Shown: positions 1-8,383, counted from the stretch's first letter. The stretch: 64,000 nt of DNA from an uncultured Senegalimassilia sp. (GCA_934630815.1 CAKTWI010000002.1:1-64000); one strand, 5' to 3'. Notes: generated by a model not told the origin, from the sequence alone. A program made the numbers and translations.

Positions 1-270
1 CGCACCAAGACCAAGCTTATCTGTGCCTTTGCCGCGTTCACGTTCTGCTTCTGGCTGGGGCAGATCTCTCTCATCCTCATGATGGGCGAGGCTTATGCCG
101 AGATGTGCGTTCAAGCCGGCATGACCCTCGAGTACGGCCAAACGCTCGTTAACTCGATCCTAAGCCCAATGGGCGTCGTTACCGGCGCTGCCACCATCGC
201 TGGCGGCCTCGTCGGCGGCTTCATCGGTACCAAGGTGTTCTCGAAGCACTTTGCCAAGCTTGGCATGTAA
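1..270 (+). CDS. MptD-type putative ECF transporter S component, C-terminal part
   Basis: The frame is open from the first base, so the start lies outside the window; 89 residues remain. They form two hydrophobic stretches (about residues 8-30 and 52-80) with a Gly-rich second helix (GGLVGGFIGTKVF) and a short basic tail, as in the last helices of the MptD/Trep_Strep family of small membrane proteins. These are thought to act as substrate-binding components of transporters. The stop is 21 bases before an ABC exporter gene, so it is probably the promoter-proximal part of the same operon. Family assignment rests on the tail only, so it is moderate. Confidence 0.55.
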   Translation, partial: RTKTKLICAFAAFTFCFWLGQISLILMMGEAYAEMCVQAGMTLEYGQTLVNSILSPMGVVTGAATIAGGLVGGFIGTKVFSKHFAKLGM

Positions 271-291
271 ATTTACGGCCGGGAGGCAAAT

Positions 292-2166
292 ATGGCAATG
301 ACCAGGGAAGACAACAATCTAACGACGGGAGTAGGAAAGGACGTGGGGAAAGAAGGTCCTGCCAAGAAGAAAAACGCGATTCTCGAGCTGTTGGGGTTTG
401 CTGGCAAGCGGCGGGTCTTGGCGTATGTAGGATGCGGCCTTTCGGTGCTGAACGCCGTGCTCACCGTGATGCCGCTTGTTTGCGTATGGTTCGTGGTTCG
501 CGACCTGGTTTCGGTGTACCCGAACTGGGCAGAAGCGTCATCTGCCGCGATGTGGGCTGTGCTTGCTGTGGTTTTCGCCGTGTTGGGCATCATCGTGTAT
601 TTTGGCGCGCTCATGGCTTCGCATCTGGCGGCTTTTCGTATTGCGGCAAATATGCGCAAGATGATGGTACGCCACGTTGCGCGAATCCCTATAGGTTATT
701 TCAGCGCGCACTCATCGGGGGAGATGCGCCGCGTGATCGATGGGTGCGCGGGTCAGACTGAAGACCTCATCGCCCACAAGCTGCCCGATTTCGTTGGCTC
801 TTTCGCCACCCCGGTGATCTTCTTCGTCGTGGCGTTCCTGTTCGACTGGAGGATGGGGCTTCTGTGCCTCGTCCCCATCGCCGTTTCCTTCGCCGCGATG
901 TGGTGGATGATGGGCCGCGAGGACGCGAAGGGCGGCCGCCATTTCATGGAGCTGTACCAGGCGGCCCTCATGCGTATGAGCGCTGCGGCAACCGAATACG
1001 TTCGCGGCATACCCGTGGTAAAGGTATTCCAGCAGACGGTGCTTTCGTTCAAGGCGTTCCACGAGGCGATCGTCGACTATCGTGACATGGCGACGAACTA
1101 TACCGAGTATTGCCGACGACCCCAAGTCGTGCAGTTGGTTGCGATCAACTCGACCTTTGCGGTGCTCGTGCCTGCGGGCATTGCGCTTGCGGCCGTCGCA
1201 CCTGATTTCCCGGCTTTCCTGATTGACTTCCTGTTCTATGCGTTCTTCTCGGCGATGACGACAACGATGATGTCGAAGGTCATGTATTCGTCGGAGGCCG
1301 TCATGATCGCCGAAGACGCGCTGCGGCGGATGAGCACGATCATGGAAGTCGCTCCCATCGACGAGGTGGAGTCTGCCGAAGCTCTCCATCCGAAGGAGGC
1401 GAGCATCGAGCTTGCGGGCGTCAGCTTCTCGTATCCGGGGTCCAGGGAACCGGCGCTTTGCAACGTATCGCTTTCCGTTTCCGCCGGGGCGACGGTGGCT
1501 CTCGTCGGGCCGTCGGGCGGAGGCAAGTCGACGCTCGCGTCGCTCGTCCCGCGCTTTTGGGACGCAGATGAGGGCGTCGTTCTCGTGGGCGGGGCGGATG
1601 TGCGACGAATTCCTGCCGAGGAACTGATGGGTGCCGTTTCTTTCGTGTTCCAAGACGATCGACTGTTCAAGCTAAGCTTGGCTGATAACGTGCGTGCGGG
1701 CCGCCCCAATGCAAGCGATGCTGAGGTGCTCGCGGCTCTTCATGCGGCCCAGTGCGATGACATCATTGCCAAGTTTCCCGATGGCGTGAACACCGTGGTA
1801 GGAAAAGCTGGCGTGTATCTTTCCGGGGGAGAGCGTCAGCGCATCGCGCTTGCGCGTGCCATTCTGAAGGGAGCCCCAATTGTGGTTCTCGACGAGGCGA
1901 CGGCGTTTGCCGACCCCGAAAATGAGGCACTGATCCAGGCCGCTCTTGCAACGCTTTGCGCAGACAAGACGGTGCTTATGATCGCACACCGTCTGTCAAC
2001 CGTCGTGAATGCGGATCGCATTTTCGTCATCGACCGTGGTTCTGTCGCGGAACAGGGTACCCATGAAGAACTCGTCGCGCAAGGCGGACTGTATGCGCGC
2101 ATGTGGCGAGACTACCGAACGAGCGCGACGTGGAGGATTGAAGGGGGTGACGGCCATGTGGCGTAG
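292..2166 (+). CDS. ABC transporter, fused permease and ATPase (first of a pair)
   Basis: A 624-residue half-transporter. Hydrophobic helices between about residues 45 and 325 form the exporter-type membrane domain. The ATPase follows: Walker A GPSGGGKST at 406-414, Q-loop Gln454, signature LSGGERQ at 510-516 and Walker B IVVLDEA at 530-536. ATG 292 has a GGGAGG ribosome site just upstream. The D-loop region reads AFADPEN rather than the usual ASLD, a variant often seen in one member of paired exporters. Its stop lies inside the next gene, which encodes a similar protein, so the two probably form a heterodimer. Substrate is not shown by sequence; the MptD-like partner upstream could suggest uptake or export of a small cofactor or metal chelate. 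Confidence 0.9.
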   Translation: MAMTREDNNLTTGVGKDVGKEGPAKKKNAILELLGFAGKRRVLAYVGCGLSVLNAVLTVMPLVCVWFVVRDLVSVYPNWAEASSAAMWAVLAVVFAVLGIIVYFGALMASHLAAFRIAANMRKMMVRHVARIPIGYFSAHSSGEMRRVIDGCAGQTEDLIAHKLPDFVGSFATPVIFFVVAFLFDWRMGLLCLVPIAVSFAAMWWMMGREDAKGGRHFMELYQAALMRMSAAATEYVRGIPVVKVFQQTVLSFKAFHEAIVDYRDMATNYTEYCRRPQVVQLVAINSTFAVLVPAGIALAAVAPDFPAFLIDFLFYAFFSAMTTTMMSKVMYSSEAVMIAEDALRRMSTIMEVAPIDEVESAEALHPKEASIELAGVSFSYPGSREPALCNVSLSVSAGATVALVGPSGGGKSTLASLVPRFWDADEGVVLVGGADVRRIPAEELMGAVSFVFQDDRLFKLSLADNVRAGRPNASDAEVLAALHAAQCDDIIAKFPDGVNTVVGKAGVYLSGGERQRIALARAILKGAPIVVLDEATAFADPENEALIQAALATLCADKTVLMIAHRLSTVVNADRIFVIDRGSVAEQGTHEELVAQGGLYARMWRDYRTSATWRIEGGDGHVA

Positions 2167-3901
2167 GATTCAAGATGCTTTTGCCTTGACCGATCAAGGC
2201 ATGAAGGATTTTATACGCGGTGCTGGGTTCTGTGCGTTGGCGAACCTGATGCTGATGCTGCCCATCGTGGTGCTGTACTTCGTCGCAAGCGATTTCATAA
2301 GGTACTTGGACAACCCTTCAGTTGGCCTGCCAAGCATGGCGCTCTACGCAGCGGGCATTGTGGCGGCACTTGTTGTGATGTTCGTCACACAGATGTGGGA
2401 ATATCGCGCGACGTACACGGTGGTCTACCAAGAAAGCGCCCGCAAGCGTATCGCCATCGCGGAGCGTTTGCGCCTGCTTCCGCTCTCGTTTTTCGGAAGG
2501 CGCGATTTGTCCGATTTGACGAGCGTTATCATGAAGGACTGTTCCGATCAGGAGCGCCTGTTCTCGCACACTATGCCGCAGATTTTCGGCATGGGCGCTT
2601 CGACGCTGGTATTCGCCGCTATGATGTTCGCGTTCGACTGGAGGTTGGCGGCATCTGCCCTCTGGCCCATTCCCGTGGCGCTCGCGGCGTTGCTTCTGAC
2701 TGCGCACATCCAGAAGTCACATACCGCGAAGAAGAATGCGGCGTCCCTTTCGTTTGCCGATGGTCTGCAGGAATACCTTGAATGCCATCGTGAGATACGC
2801 TCTCTCAACAAGGTGGGCGCATTCCAGGATGAGCTTGATTGCCGCATCGATCGTTTCGAGAGAGAGAAGATCGATGCCGAGTTGGCTATGGGCGTGGCGG
2901 TATGCTCTGCCCAAGGCTTTCTGCGTCTGGGAATCGCATCCGTCATCGTGGTGGGGACGATGCTGCTCGTGATGGGGCAAGTCGACTTCCTCGTGTTCTT
3001 TGTATACCTGTTGGCGGTGACGAGGGTCTACGATCCCATCAACGTTGTTTTGCAGGCTGTAGCCGAGTTGATGGACATGAGCTTGAGCCTGAAGCGCATG
3101 CGTGCCATCGAGAACGAGCCGGTCCAGACGGGTAGCACCTCGTTTGAGCCTCAAGGCTATGACGTGGTCTTCGAAGACGTGGGCTTCGCATACGCCGACG
3201 GCGAGGATGTTTTGGACGGCGTATCGTTCAAGGCGCGAGAAGGGCAGGTGACAGCGCTTTTGGGCGCGTCTGGTTCGGGGAAGAGTACAGCTGTCAAGCT
3301 TGCTTCGCGTTTTTGGGACGTAAGCTCTGGCGCGGTCTTCGTGGGAGGCGTCGACGTCTCTACTGTCGATTCGGAAACGCTGCTTTCTGCATTCTCCGAG
3401 GTGTTCCAGGACGTGGTGCTCTTTGACGATACCGTGCGTGAGAACATTCGCCTCGGGAAGAAGGATGCTACGAACGAGGAGGTTCTTGCTGCGGCGAGGG
3501 CGGCGCGCTGCGACGAGTTCGTGGAGCGTTTGCCCAACGGCTACGACACCATGATCGGGGAAAACGGCAGCAGGCTTTCCGGTGGTGAACGCCAGCGTAT
3601 CTCGATTGCGCGTGCCCTGCTGAAAGACGCTCCGATCGTGCTGCTCGATGAAGCAACGGCCTCACTCGACGTGGAAAACGAGACATACGTGCAAGCTGCT
3701 CTTTCTGAATTGCTTCAAGGCAAGACGGTACTCGTTATCGCACATCGTATGCGCACGGTTGACAATGCCGACAAGATTGTGGTGCTCGAAGGTGGTTGTG
3801 TGGTGGAGCAGGGAAGCCCGGCAGAGCTGCGCGAGAAGCCCGATGGTAGATACCGCCGCATGTTGGAGCTGCAGCGCGAAAGCGAAGCGTGGGTGCTTTA
3901 A
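2156..3901 (+). CDS. ABC transporter, fused permease and ATPase (second of a pair)
   Basis: 581 residues from ATG 2156. An upstream in-frame start at 2009 would lie deep inside the previous gene, whereas ATG 2156 has a purine-rich GAAGGGGG site before it and overlaps the previous stop by 11 bases, as expected for coupled genes. Membrane helices occupy about residues 20-300. The ATPase domain has Walker A GASGSGKST at 370-378, the signature LSGGERQ and Walker B IVLLDEATASLD, so both ATP-site motifs look functional. It is the likely dimer partner of the preceding exporter. A GC-rich hairpin follows the stop. Confidence 0.9.
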   Translation: MWRRIQDAFALTDQGMKDFIRGAGFCALANLMLMLPIVVLYFVASDFIRYLDNPSVGLPSMALYAAGIVAALVVMFVTQMWEYRATYTVVYQESARKRIAIAERLRLLPLSFFGRRDLSDLTSVIMKDCSDQERLFSHTMPQIFGMGASTLVFAAMMFAFDWRLAASALWPIPVALAALLLTAHIQKSHTAKKNAASLSFADGLQEYLECHREIRSLNKVGAFQDELDCRIDRFEREKIDAELAMGVAVCSAQGFLRLGIASVIVVGTMLLVMGQVDFLVFFVYLLAVTRVYDPINVVLQAVAELMDMSLSLKRMRAIENEPVQTGSTSFEPQGYDVVFEDVGFAYADGEDVLDGVSFKAREGQVTALLGASGSGKSTAVKLASRFWDVSSGAVFVGGVDVSTVDSETLLSAFSEVFQDVVLFDDTVRENIRLGKKDATNEEVLAAARAARCDEFVERLPNGYDTMIGENGSRLSGGERQRISIARALLKDAPIVLLDEATASLDVENETYVQAALSELLQGKTVLVIAHRMRTVDNADKIVVLEGGCVVEQGSPAELREKPDGRYRRMLELQRESEAWVL

Positions 3902-3911
3902 CGCAAAGGCG

Positions 3912-3957
3912 ATGCCAGGCGGGGCAGACGAGTGTGTACCGAAGCCCCGCCTGGCAT
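3912..3957 (+). terminator. Hairpin terminator after the ABC transporter operon
   Basis: A perfect 14-bp inverted repeat (3912-3925 and 3944-3957, arms ATGCCAGGCGGGGC) with an 18-base loop, 10 bases after the stop. There is no long T-run, so termination strength is uncertain. Confidence 0.6.
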
Positions 3958-4127
3958 ATCTGCGAACCAGTGGTACAGAGGAAGTTTTGCTAGCGATATG
4001 TTTTGCTTCTTGAAACCACGGGAGCCGACCGTACGTGAACTGCGCCCCAAAAGTGCAGTGAACCCCTATAGTTGGACAGACAATGTTCTGCTTCTCCTAT
4101 AGGGGTCTTCTGCGTTAGGGGGTTGAT

Positions 4128-4613
4128 TTGCTGAGCAAGGATTACTCCGCTGAGTTTAAGCAGCGCTTTGCGGACAGGTACGCCGATGGCGCGACCATCA
4201 CCATGCTGCAACACGAGTTTGGTCTTACGAAGTCAACCGTGAAGCTTTGGAGGGAGAGGATCGACCAAGGCGGCGTCGGGGCTATAGACAGGCCGAGAAA
4301 GAACAACCGCTACCCCCAGGAGTTCAAGCTTCGCGTCGTAGAAGCCTATCTCCGTGGCGAGGGCGACTACAAAGCCCTCGCCCTCGAGCATGGCGTGCGC
4401 AACAGCGCGCAGATACGAGACTGGGTGAAGCGGTACCGAGAGGGAGGCGAGGACGCCCTCGTCGTCCATCCATCGGGGCGAAGGAGGAAGGAGCCCGCGA
4501 GCGAGGAGACCCTCGAGCAGCGGTGCGCCCGCCTCGAGATGGAGGTGGAGATCTTAAAACGAATGGCCGCCTCGGCGACGGACCTCTCGGCAACAGGCGG
4601 AAGCACGAGATAG
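4128..4613 (+). CDS. IS3-family transposase OrfA (helix-turn-helix part)
   Basis: 161 residues from TTG 4128, with a run of G (TAGGGGG) as ribosome site. Two successive helix-turn-helix units are visible (about residues 20-45, TITMLQHEFGLTKSTVKLWR, and 70-100), then a Glu/Leu-rich coiled coil ending LEMEVEILKRM, as in OrfA proteins that bind the IS ends. Near the end, the sequence ATCTTAAAACG (about 4552) is a candidate -1 slippage site. Slipping there would join OrfA to the OrfB frame and give the full OrfAB transposase. Confidence 0.85.
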   Translation: MLSKDYSAEFKQRFADRYADGATITMLQHEFGLTKSTVKLWRERIDQGGVGAIDRPRKNNRYPQEFKLRVVEAYLRGEGDYKALALEHGVRNSAQIRDWVKRYREGGEDALVVHPSGRRRKEPASEETLEQRCARLEMEVEILKRMAASATDLSATGGSTR

Positions 4614-5449
4614 TGAAGTCGCTGAGGCGGGAATACCCACTCTCCACGCTCCTGAAGCTCATGGGGATGTCGCGCTCCACCTACTATTACCACGAGGCGA
4701 ACCCTCCCTCCGACAGGCAGGCAGTCGAGCGGCCGGTCATAGTGGAGATATGCGAGAAATCTCAGTTCAGGTATGGATACCGACGCGTTGCCACCGCGTT
4801 GCGCAAAGCGGCCGGCATCCGTATCGCCGACAAGACGGTGCTCAAGGTCATGCGCGAGGAGGGGCTGCTGTGCCGGACCCGCAGACGCAGGAAGTACCGA
4901 TCTTACATGGGCCAGGTCGGCAAGTCCTCCCCGAACCTGCTGGCCCGCGACTTCAAGGCGGAGGGCCCGATGACCAAGCTGGTGGCCGATGTCACCGAAT
5001 TCAAGGTGGGCGGCACGAAGCTCTACCTTTCGCCCGTGGTGGACCTTTACAACGACGAGGTCGTCGCCTACTCGATATCCAGGTCCCCGAACATGAAGAT
5101 GGTCCTCGAGATGTTGGCGGGCCTCGAGGGCAGGCTCGATGGCGAAGGCGCCCCGTTGCTGCATTCGGACATGGGCTGGCAGTACCAGATGCCCGCCTAC
5201 AGACTCGCGCTTGAGCGGATGGGGATCGTCCAGTCCATGTCCCGCAAAGGAAACTGCCTCGACAATGCGAAGGCTGAAAACTTCTTCTCGATGGTCAAGA
5301 CCGAGTTCTACTACGATTGGGAGGGAGACGATCCCGACGTTTTCGAAAGGGATTTGGGAAAGTACATCGACTGGTACAACAACGTGCGCATCAAGAAACG
5401 CCTAGACGGAAGCAGCCCAGTCGAGTACAGACTCGGCCGGGCTGCCTGA
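4613..5449 (+). CDS. IS3-family transposase OrfB (DDE integrase core)
   Basis: 278 residues from GTG 4613, which overlaps the OrfA stop as TAGTG; the frame is also open upstream to 4247, so it can be made as a -1 frameshift fusion to OrfA. The catalytic triad is complete: Asp126 (VADVTEF), Asp186 (LLHSDMGWQ) and Glu222 (DNAKAENFF), with the 35-residue D-E spacing typical of the family. The C-terminal YIDWYNNVRIKKRLDG block is also standard. Nothing looks broken, so the element may be active. Confidence 0.9.
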   Translation: MKSLRREYPLSTLLKLMGMSRSTYYYHEANPPSDRQAVERPVIVEICEKSQFRYGYRRVATALRKAAGIRIADKTVLKVMREEGLLCRTRRRRKYRSYMGQVGKSSPNLLARDFKAEGPMTKLVADVTEFKVGGTKLYLSPVVDLYNDEVVAYSISRSPNMKMVLEMLAGLEGRLDGEGAPLLHSDMGWQYQMPAYRLALERMGIVQSMSRKGNCLDNAKAENFFSMVKTEFYYDWEGDDPDVFERDLGKYIDWYNNVRIKKRLDGSSPVEYRLGRAA

Positions 5450-5493
5450 TTCACTTCTTTTGATGTTCAGGAAACGGGGTCCTTTGCAAAACT

Positions 5494-5760
5494 TGGACGG
5501 CCTAAATAAGAACAACGCCGCAAGGGACTGATTCCGGAACTCCTCCGGGGTCAGTCCCTTCAGTTTGACCTGCCGTCTCTGCGTGTTCCAGCAGGTCACG
5601 TAGGCGTTCAGGTCAGCCTTGAACGACTCGAAGTCGGGCCACTTCCTGCCCCCTGAAGAACTCGCCCTTCAAATGCCCGAAAACCTGCTCGGTCGCGCCG
5701 TTGCCGATGCAGTTCCCCTTGCGGGACATGCTCTGCACTATGCCGGCGGTTTCCCGCGTG
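5494..5760 (-). pseudogene. Remnant of a second IS3-family transposase OrfB
   Basis: Read on the minus strand, about 5750 to 5650 encodes GIVQSMSRKGNCIGNGATEQ and a following LKGEFF motif. After a frameshift near 5645 the frame continues as WPDFESFKADLNAYVTCWN and then QVKLKGLTPEEFRNQSLAA. These match the last 85 or so residues of IS3 OrfB proteins but differ from the intact neighbour (Ile-Gly replaces Leu-Asp after NC), so this is a different element. Only the C-terminal part remains, cut at about 5760 where the NTPase gene ends. The intact IS lies at its 3' side, in the opposite orientation. Confidence 0.8.
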
Positions 5761-5768
5761 CGTGCGGC

Positions 5769-6644
5769 TCAGTGGGCGCCCCCGGCGGCTCTCGCTGTTT
5801 CGAGCACGAGGTTGCGGGCCGCGTCGTCGGGGCCGATGACGGCTGCCTTGCCCCAGCGCGGTTCGAAGCGTTTGCGCGCCTCGTCGAGCAGCGTCTCACG
5901 CACCACGGCTATGGCATGGGGAAACTGCGGCGTGGGGCCGGCGTCGAGGATGGCCAGCGCGTTGGTCAGGCCGCAGCTGCGCAGAAGCTCGAGGCGGCCC
6001 AGCTCGTCCACCACGAGCATCGCGTGCGGGGCGAGCCGGGTTTCGTTGGCGGCTGGTGCGGCAGCGAGCACGTTGCCCTCTGCTTTTGCGGCTGTGGCCG
6101 CGACTGTGGGTTCATCGCTGTTGATTTGTGCGAGCGGGGATATTTTGGCGGCGGTTTCTGCGGCTACGGGCGGGCAAACGCCGTTGTCGAGCGGTGCGGC
6201 TGCAGGGGTGTCGACCTCGGCCTGCGCGGTCGTGGGGTCATATGCGCCGCTGTCGGCAGGTGCGATGCTTGCCTGTTTCGCCAGTTCGGCGAAGTGGGCG
6301 TTGACCTGCGCTATTGCGGTGTCGGAGATGGCCCAGCCCAGCTTCGCCGCCTTCGCTTGCTTCCCTTCCGTGAACGCTTTGCTCTTGGCGGCCAGGTCGC
6401 GGCGGCGTGCGAACTCGATGCGCTTGCCCTGCGGCAGCAGCACGTTGTCGATGCCCAGCTTCTCGAAGCGCCCGGCCCCGTCGAAGCTGTGCTTGCCGCC
6501 GGGCTGGCCTTCGGGCCGCGGCACCCATTGCCCGGGCGCCACCACGCCTGCCACGCACGTGCCTGCTGCTTGCAGGCTGGTGCACAGGTCCTCCAGCCAT
6601 CTGGTTTTGCCGATCTGCACGTCGCCGGTGAGTAGAAACAGCAC
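5769..6644 (-). CDS. THEP1-like P-loop NTPase with an Ala-rich insert
   Basis: 291 residues. The N-terminus has a P-loop GDVQIGKT at residues 7-14 directly after a short beta strand, and a Walker B-like LVVDELGRLEL near residue 215, the arrangement of THEP1-type nucleoside-triphosphatases. Between them lies an unusually long segment (roughly residues 105-205) rich in Ala, Thr and Pro that the compact THEP1 core (about 180 residues) lacks. The C-terminal end abuts the IS3 remnant, so its last residues may have been altered. It is divergent from the DUF364 gene across a 112-bp spacer. Physiological role is unknown. Confidence 0.7.
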   Translation of the reverse strand: MLFLLTGDVQIGKTRWLEDLCTSLQAAGTCVAGVVAPGQWVPRPEGQPGGKHSFDGAGRFEKLGIDNVLLPQGKRIEFARRRDLAAKSKAFTEGKQAKAAKLGWAISDTAIAQVNAHFAELAKQASIAPADSGAYDPTTAQAEVDTPAAAPLDNGVCPPVAAETAAKISPLAQINSDEPTVAATAAKAEGNVLAAAPAANETRLAPHAMLVVDELGRLELLRSCGLTNALAILDAGPTPQFPHAIAVVRETLLDEARKRFEPRWGKAAVIGPDDAARNLVLETARAAGGAH

Positions 6645-6756
6645 GCTGACCCCTTCTTTCGTCCTATGATGCGTTACATTATAGGCAAGCGGCGATAATA
6701 CTGATATAAGAATAGCCGTAAGCTGGCATTTTCGATGTCGTTAAGGAAGGGGCGTT

Positions 6757-7614
6757 ATGGCGGCGCAACAGAATCAGGCGGGTTTGCGGGCGACGGCGAT
6801 CGCGTTTCCGGGTACGGAAGCGTCGGGGACCGCGTGGGACCTGTACAACCAGATGATCGCGGGCATTCCCGAGGGCGTGCTGGTGCGCGATTACTGCCTT
6901 GGGCTGAACTGGTCTTACGTCGAGGCGGATTGCGGTATGGGCGTGGCGTTCACTGTGCGCGGAGGTGGGAAGCGCACGTATAAGATGGATTTGCGCGGCA
7001 TGGAGCTGCGCCAGGTAGCCGAGCTGTCGAAGTCCTGGTGCTTCCAAGAGGCCACGTTGGGCATTGCGGCGCTGAACGCGTGGTATTCGCGTCGCGAGCT
7101 GCTCGCCCCGTTGGGCTGCGAGTTCGCCGACCCCTCCGAGCACCACGGCGAGGACGAGCGCGGAGGCAACGGGCAGAAGGACGCGTTTTGCGCGTACAAG
7201 CCGCAAATCGCCGAAAAGGGCGACGCGAATGTTGTGGTGGTGGGGCATTTTCCGAATGTGGCCGATATCGCCGAGTATGCAAACCTCACTGTTTTGGAAC
7301 GGAACTGCCGCGATGGCCTGGACACGCCCGACCCGGGGTGCGAGTACGTGATGCCGCAGGCGGATTACGCGTTCATCACCGGCGTGACGCTGATCAACAA
7401 GACCGCGCCGCGCCTGCTCGATCTGGCGCGGCGCGCCACCACGGTGATGGTGGGCCCGAGCGTGGTCATGACGCCGGCGCTCTTCGAACGCGGCGTGCAC
7501 GAGCTTGCGGGTTCGGTCGTGAACGACCCTGAGCGTGCAAAGTTCGCGGTGGCAAACGGCGGCGGCCGGCTGTTCGGCCAGGCGCTGGTCATGGCTAGCC
7601 TGAAGGCGAAATAG
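6757..7614 (+). CDS. DUF4213/DUF364 protein (putative heavy-metal chelation domain)
   Basis: 285 residues from ATG 6757, with AAGGAAGG 7 bases upstream. The N-terminal 115 residues resemble the enolase-like DUF4213 domain; the C-terminal part (about 165-275), with VVVVGHFPNVADIAEY, the YVMPQADYAFITGVTLINKT segment and MVGPSVVMTPALF, resembles the Rossmann-like DUF364 domain. Such proteins often sit near metal-uptake or cofactor genes. Here the divergent neighbour is an NTPase, which gives no clear clue. The function is not established and the name of the domain should not be read as proven activity. Confidence 0.75.
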   Translation: MAAQQNQAGLRATAIAFPGTEASGTAWDLYNQMIAGIPEGVLVRDYCLGLNWSYVEADCGMGVAFTVRGGGKRTYKMDLRGMELRQVAELSKSWCFQEATLGIAALNAWYSRRELLAPLGCEFADPSEHHGEDERGGNGQKDAFCAYKPQIAEKGDANVVVVGHFPNVADIAEYANLTVLERNCRDGLDTPDPGCEYVMPQADYAFITGVTLINKTAPRLLDLARRATTVMVGPSVVMTPALFERGVHELAGSVVNDPERAKFAVANGGGRLFGQALVMASLKAK

Positions 7615-7655
7615 CGGGCTGGCATTTCCCCTGATAAACGCTGCGATATCAAGAT

Positions 7656-7699
7656 AAGCGAACGTCTGTATTGACAGTACAGACGTTCGCTTTTATAAT
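7656..7699 (+). promoter_or_regulatory. Near-consensus promoter whose -35 box is the loop of a perfect 15-bp inverted repeat
   Basis: The -35 box is TTGACA (7671-7676), the spacer is exactly 17 bases and the -10 box is TATAAT (7694-7699), a perfect sigma-70-type match. The -35 lies in the 7-base loop of a perfect inverted repeat (7656-7670 and 7678-7692, arm AAGCGAACGTCTGTA) that ends in TTTT. The same bases could therefore be the terminator of the DUF364 gene, an operator, or both. It would drive the DUF4160-DUF2442 pair. Confidence 0.75.
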
Positions 7700-7748
7700 A
7701 ATCGCAATGAGCCAGTGCGAATGCTCGGCGGTCTGCCGTGCCCAAGCT

Positions 7749-7770
7749 GGCGAAGGGTCCCGCCTTCGCC
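7749..7770 (+). promoter_or_regulatory. Leader hairpin before the DUF4160 gene
   Basis: An 8-bp perfect stem (GGCGAAGG at 7749-7756, CCTTCGCC at 7763-7770) with a 6-base loop in the transcribed leader of about 130 bases between promoter and start codon. Its role is unknown. Confidence 0.35.
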
Positions 7771-7839
7771 CATACCACGTTCGCAAGATCCTCTTCACCA
7801 CGGGAAGGCGGCACATGCCGCTTGGGAAGGGGACGGAGT

Positions 7840-8106
7840 ATGCCCGAGCTCAGCAGGTTTTACGGGATCGTCGTGCGAATGTATTTCGACGACGATCAGC
7901 AACACTCATTGCCTCATGTCCATGCGTACTACGGTAATATGGATGCTTCGTATTCGTTGCAGGGAAAACGGCTTGGCGGTAAGATTCCGCCAAAGCAGGA
8001 GAAGCTGCTTCTGGCTTGGATGGCCCTTCACGAGCAAGAATTGCATGAAAACTGGTATCTGGCCAATAGCACCGGCGAATGCTATCGCATTTCGCCTTTG
8101 AGATAG
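7840..8106 (+). CDS. DUF4160 protein, possible toxin of a toxin-antitoxin-like pair
   Basis: 88 residues from ATG 7840 (MPELSRFYGIVVRMY). The frame extends upstream, but this start has a GGAG just before it and gives the usual family length. The sequence shows the family core: IVVRMYFDDDQQHSLPHVHA followed by a Lys/Pro segment and LLLAWMALHEQELHENW. DUF4160 genes are commonly paired with DUF2442 genes, as here, 10 bases downstream. The pair is often listed as a putative toxin-antitoxin system, but I know of no biochemical function that could be read from these residues. Confidence 0.75.
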   Translation: MPELSRFYGIVVRMYFDDDQQHSLPHVHAYYGNMDASYSLQGKRLGGKIPPKQEKLLLAWMALHEQELHENWYLANSTGECYRISPLR

Positions 8107-8116
8107 GGGATGCGCC

Positions 8117-8383
8117 ATGAAATGGGTTTGCGGTTTAAAGATCCTGTCTGTCGAACCTACCGAAAAGGGTACCCTTGTCATGAAGTGGTCCGATGGCACG
8201 ACACGCGTATTCGATCCTATGCCGCGATTGCAGGGCGATTTCATGGGTAGGCTGAGGGACTCCGGGTATTTTAAGAAGGTTCGCATCACCGAATTCGGCG
8301 ATGCGGTTGAATGGCCCGGTGGCCAGGATTTCGCGCCTGAGTCGCTTTATGAGAACTCGGTGCTGTTAAGCGCTGCCGAATAG
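8117..8383 (+). CDS. DUF2442 protein, partner of DUF4160
   Basis: 88 residues. The pattern VEPTEKGTLVMKWSDGTTRVFD, then GDFMGRLRDSGYFKKVRITEFGDAVEWPGGQDFAPESLY, is typical of DUF2442, where the WPGGxDxxPExLY block is the most conserved part. It follows the DUF4160 gene by 10 bases and shares its promoter. In the toxin-antitoxin interpretation this would be the antitoxin; the small beta-rich domain is plausible for binding the partner protein. Role inferred from pairing only. Confidence 0.75.
   Translation: MKWVCGLKILSVEPTEKGTLVMKWSDGTTRVFDPMPRLQGDFMGRLRDSGYFKKVRITEFGDAVEWPGGQDFAPESLYENSVLLSAAE

Larger units (their letters stand above)
4036..5469 (+). mobile_element. IS3-family (IS150-type) insertion sequence
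   Basis: An element of about 1.43 kb with the two overlapping frames of an IS3-type transposase. The left end is placed at TGAACTGCGCCCCAAAAG (4036) and the right end near TTCACTTCTTTTGATGTTCA (ending 5469). These ends are related as imperfect inverted repeats (both carry TTCACT, CTTTTG and GTTCA elements read inward), but the match is poor and I see no target duplication, so the boundaries are approximate. It sits between the ABC operon and the remnant of another IS3 element, an insertion-prone spot. Confidence 0.75.
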
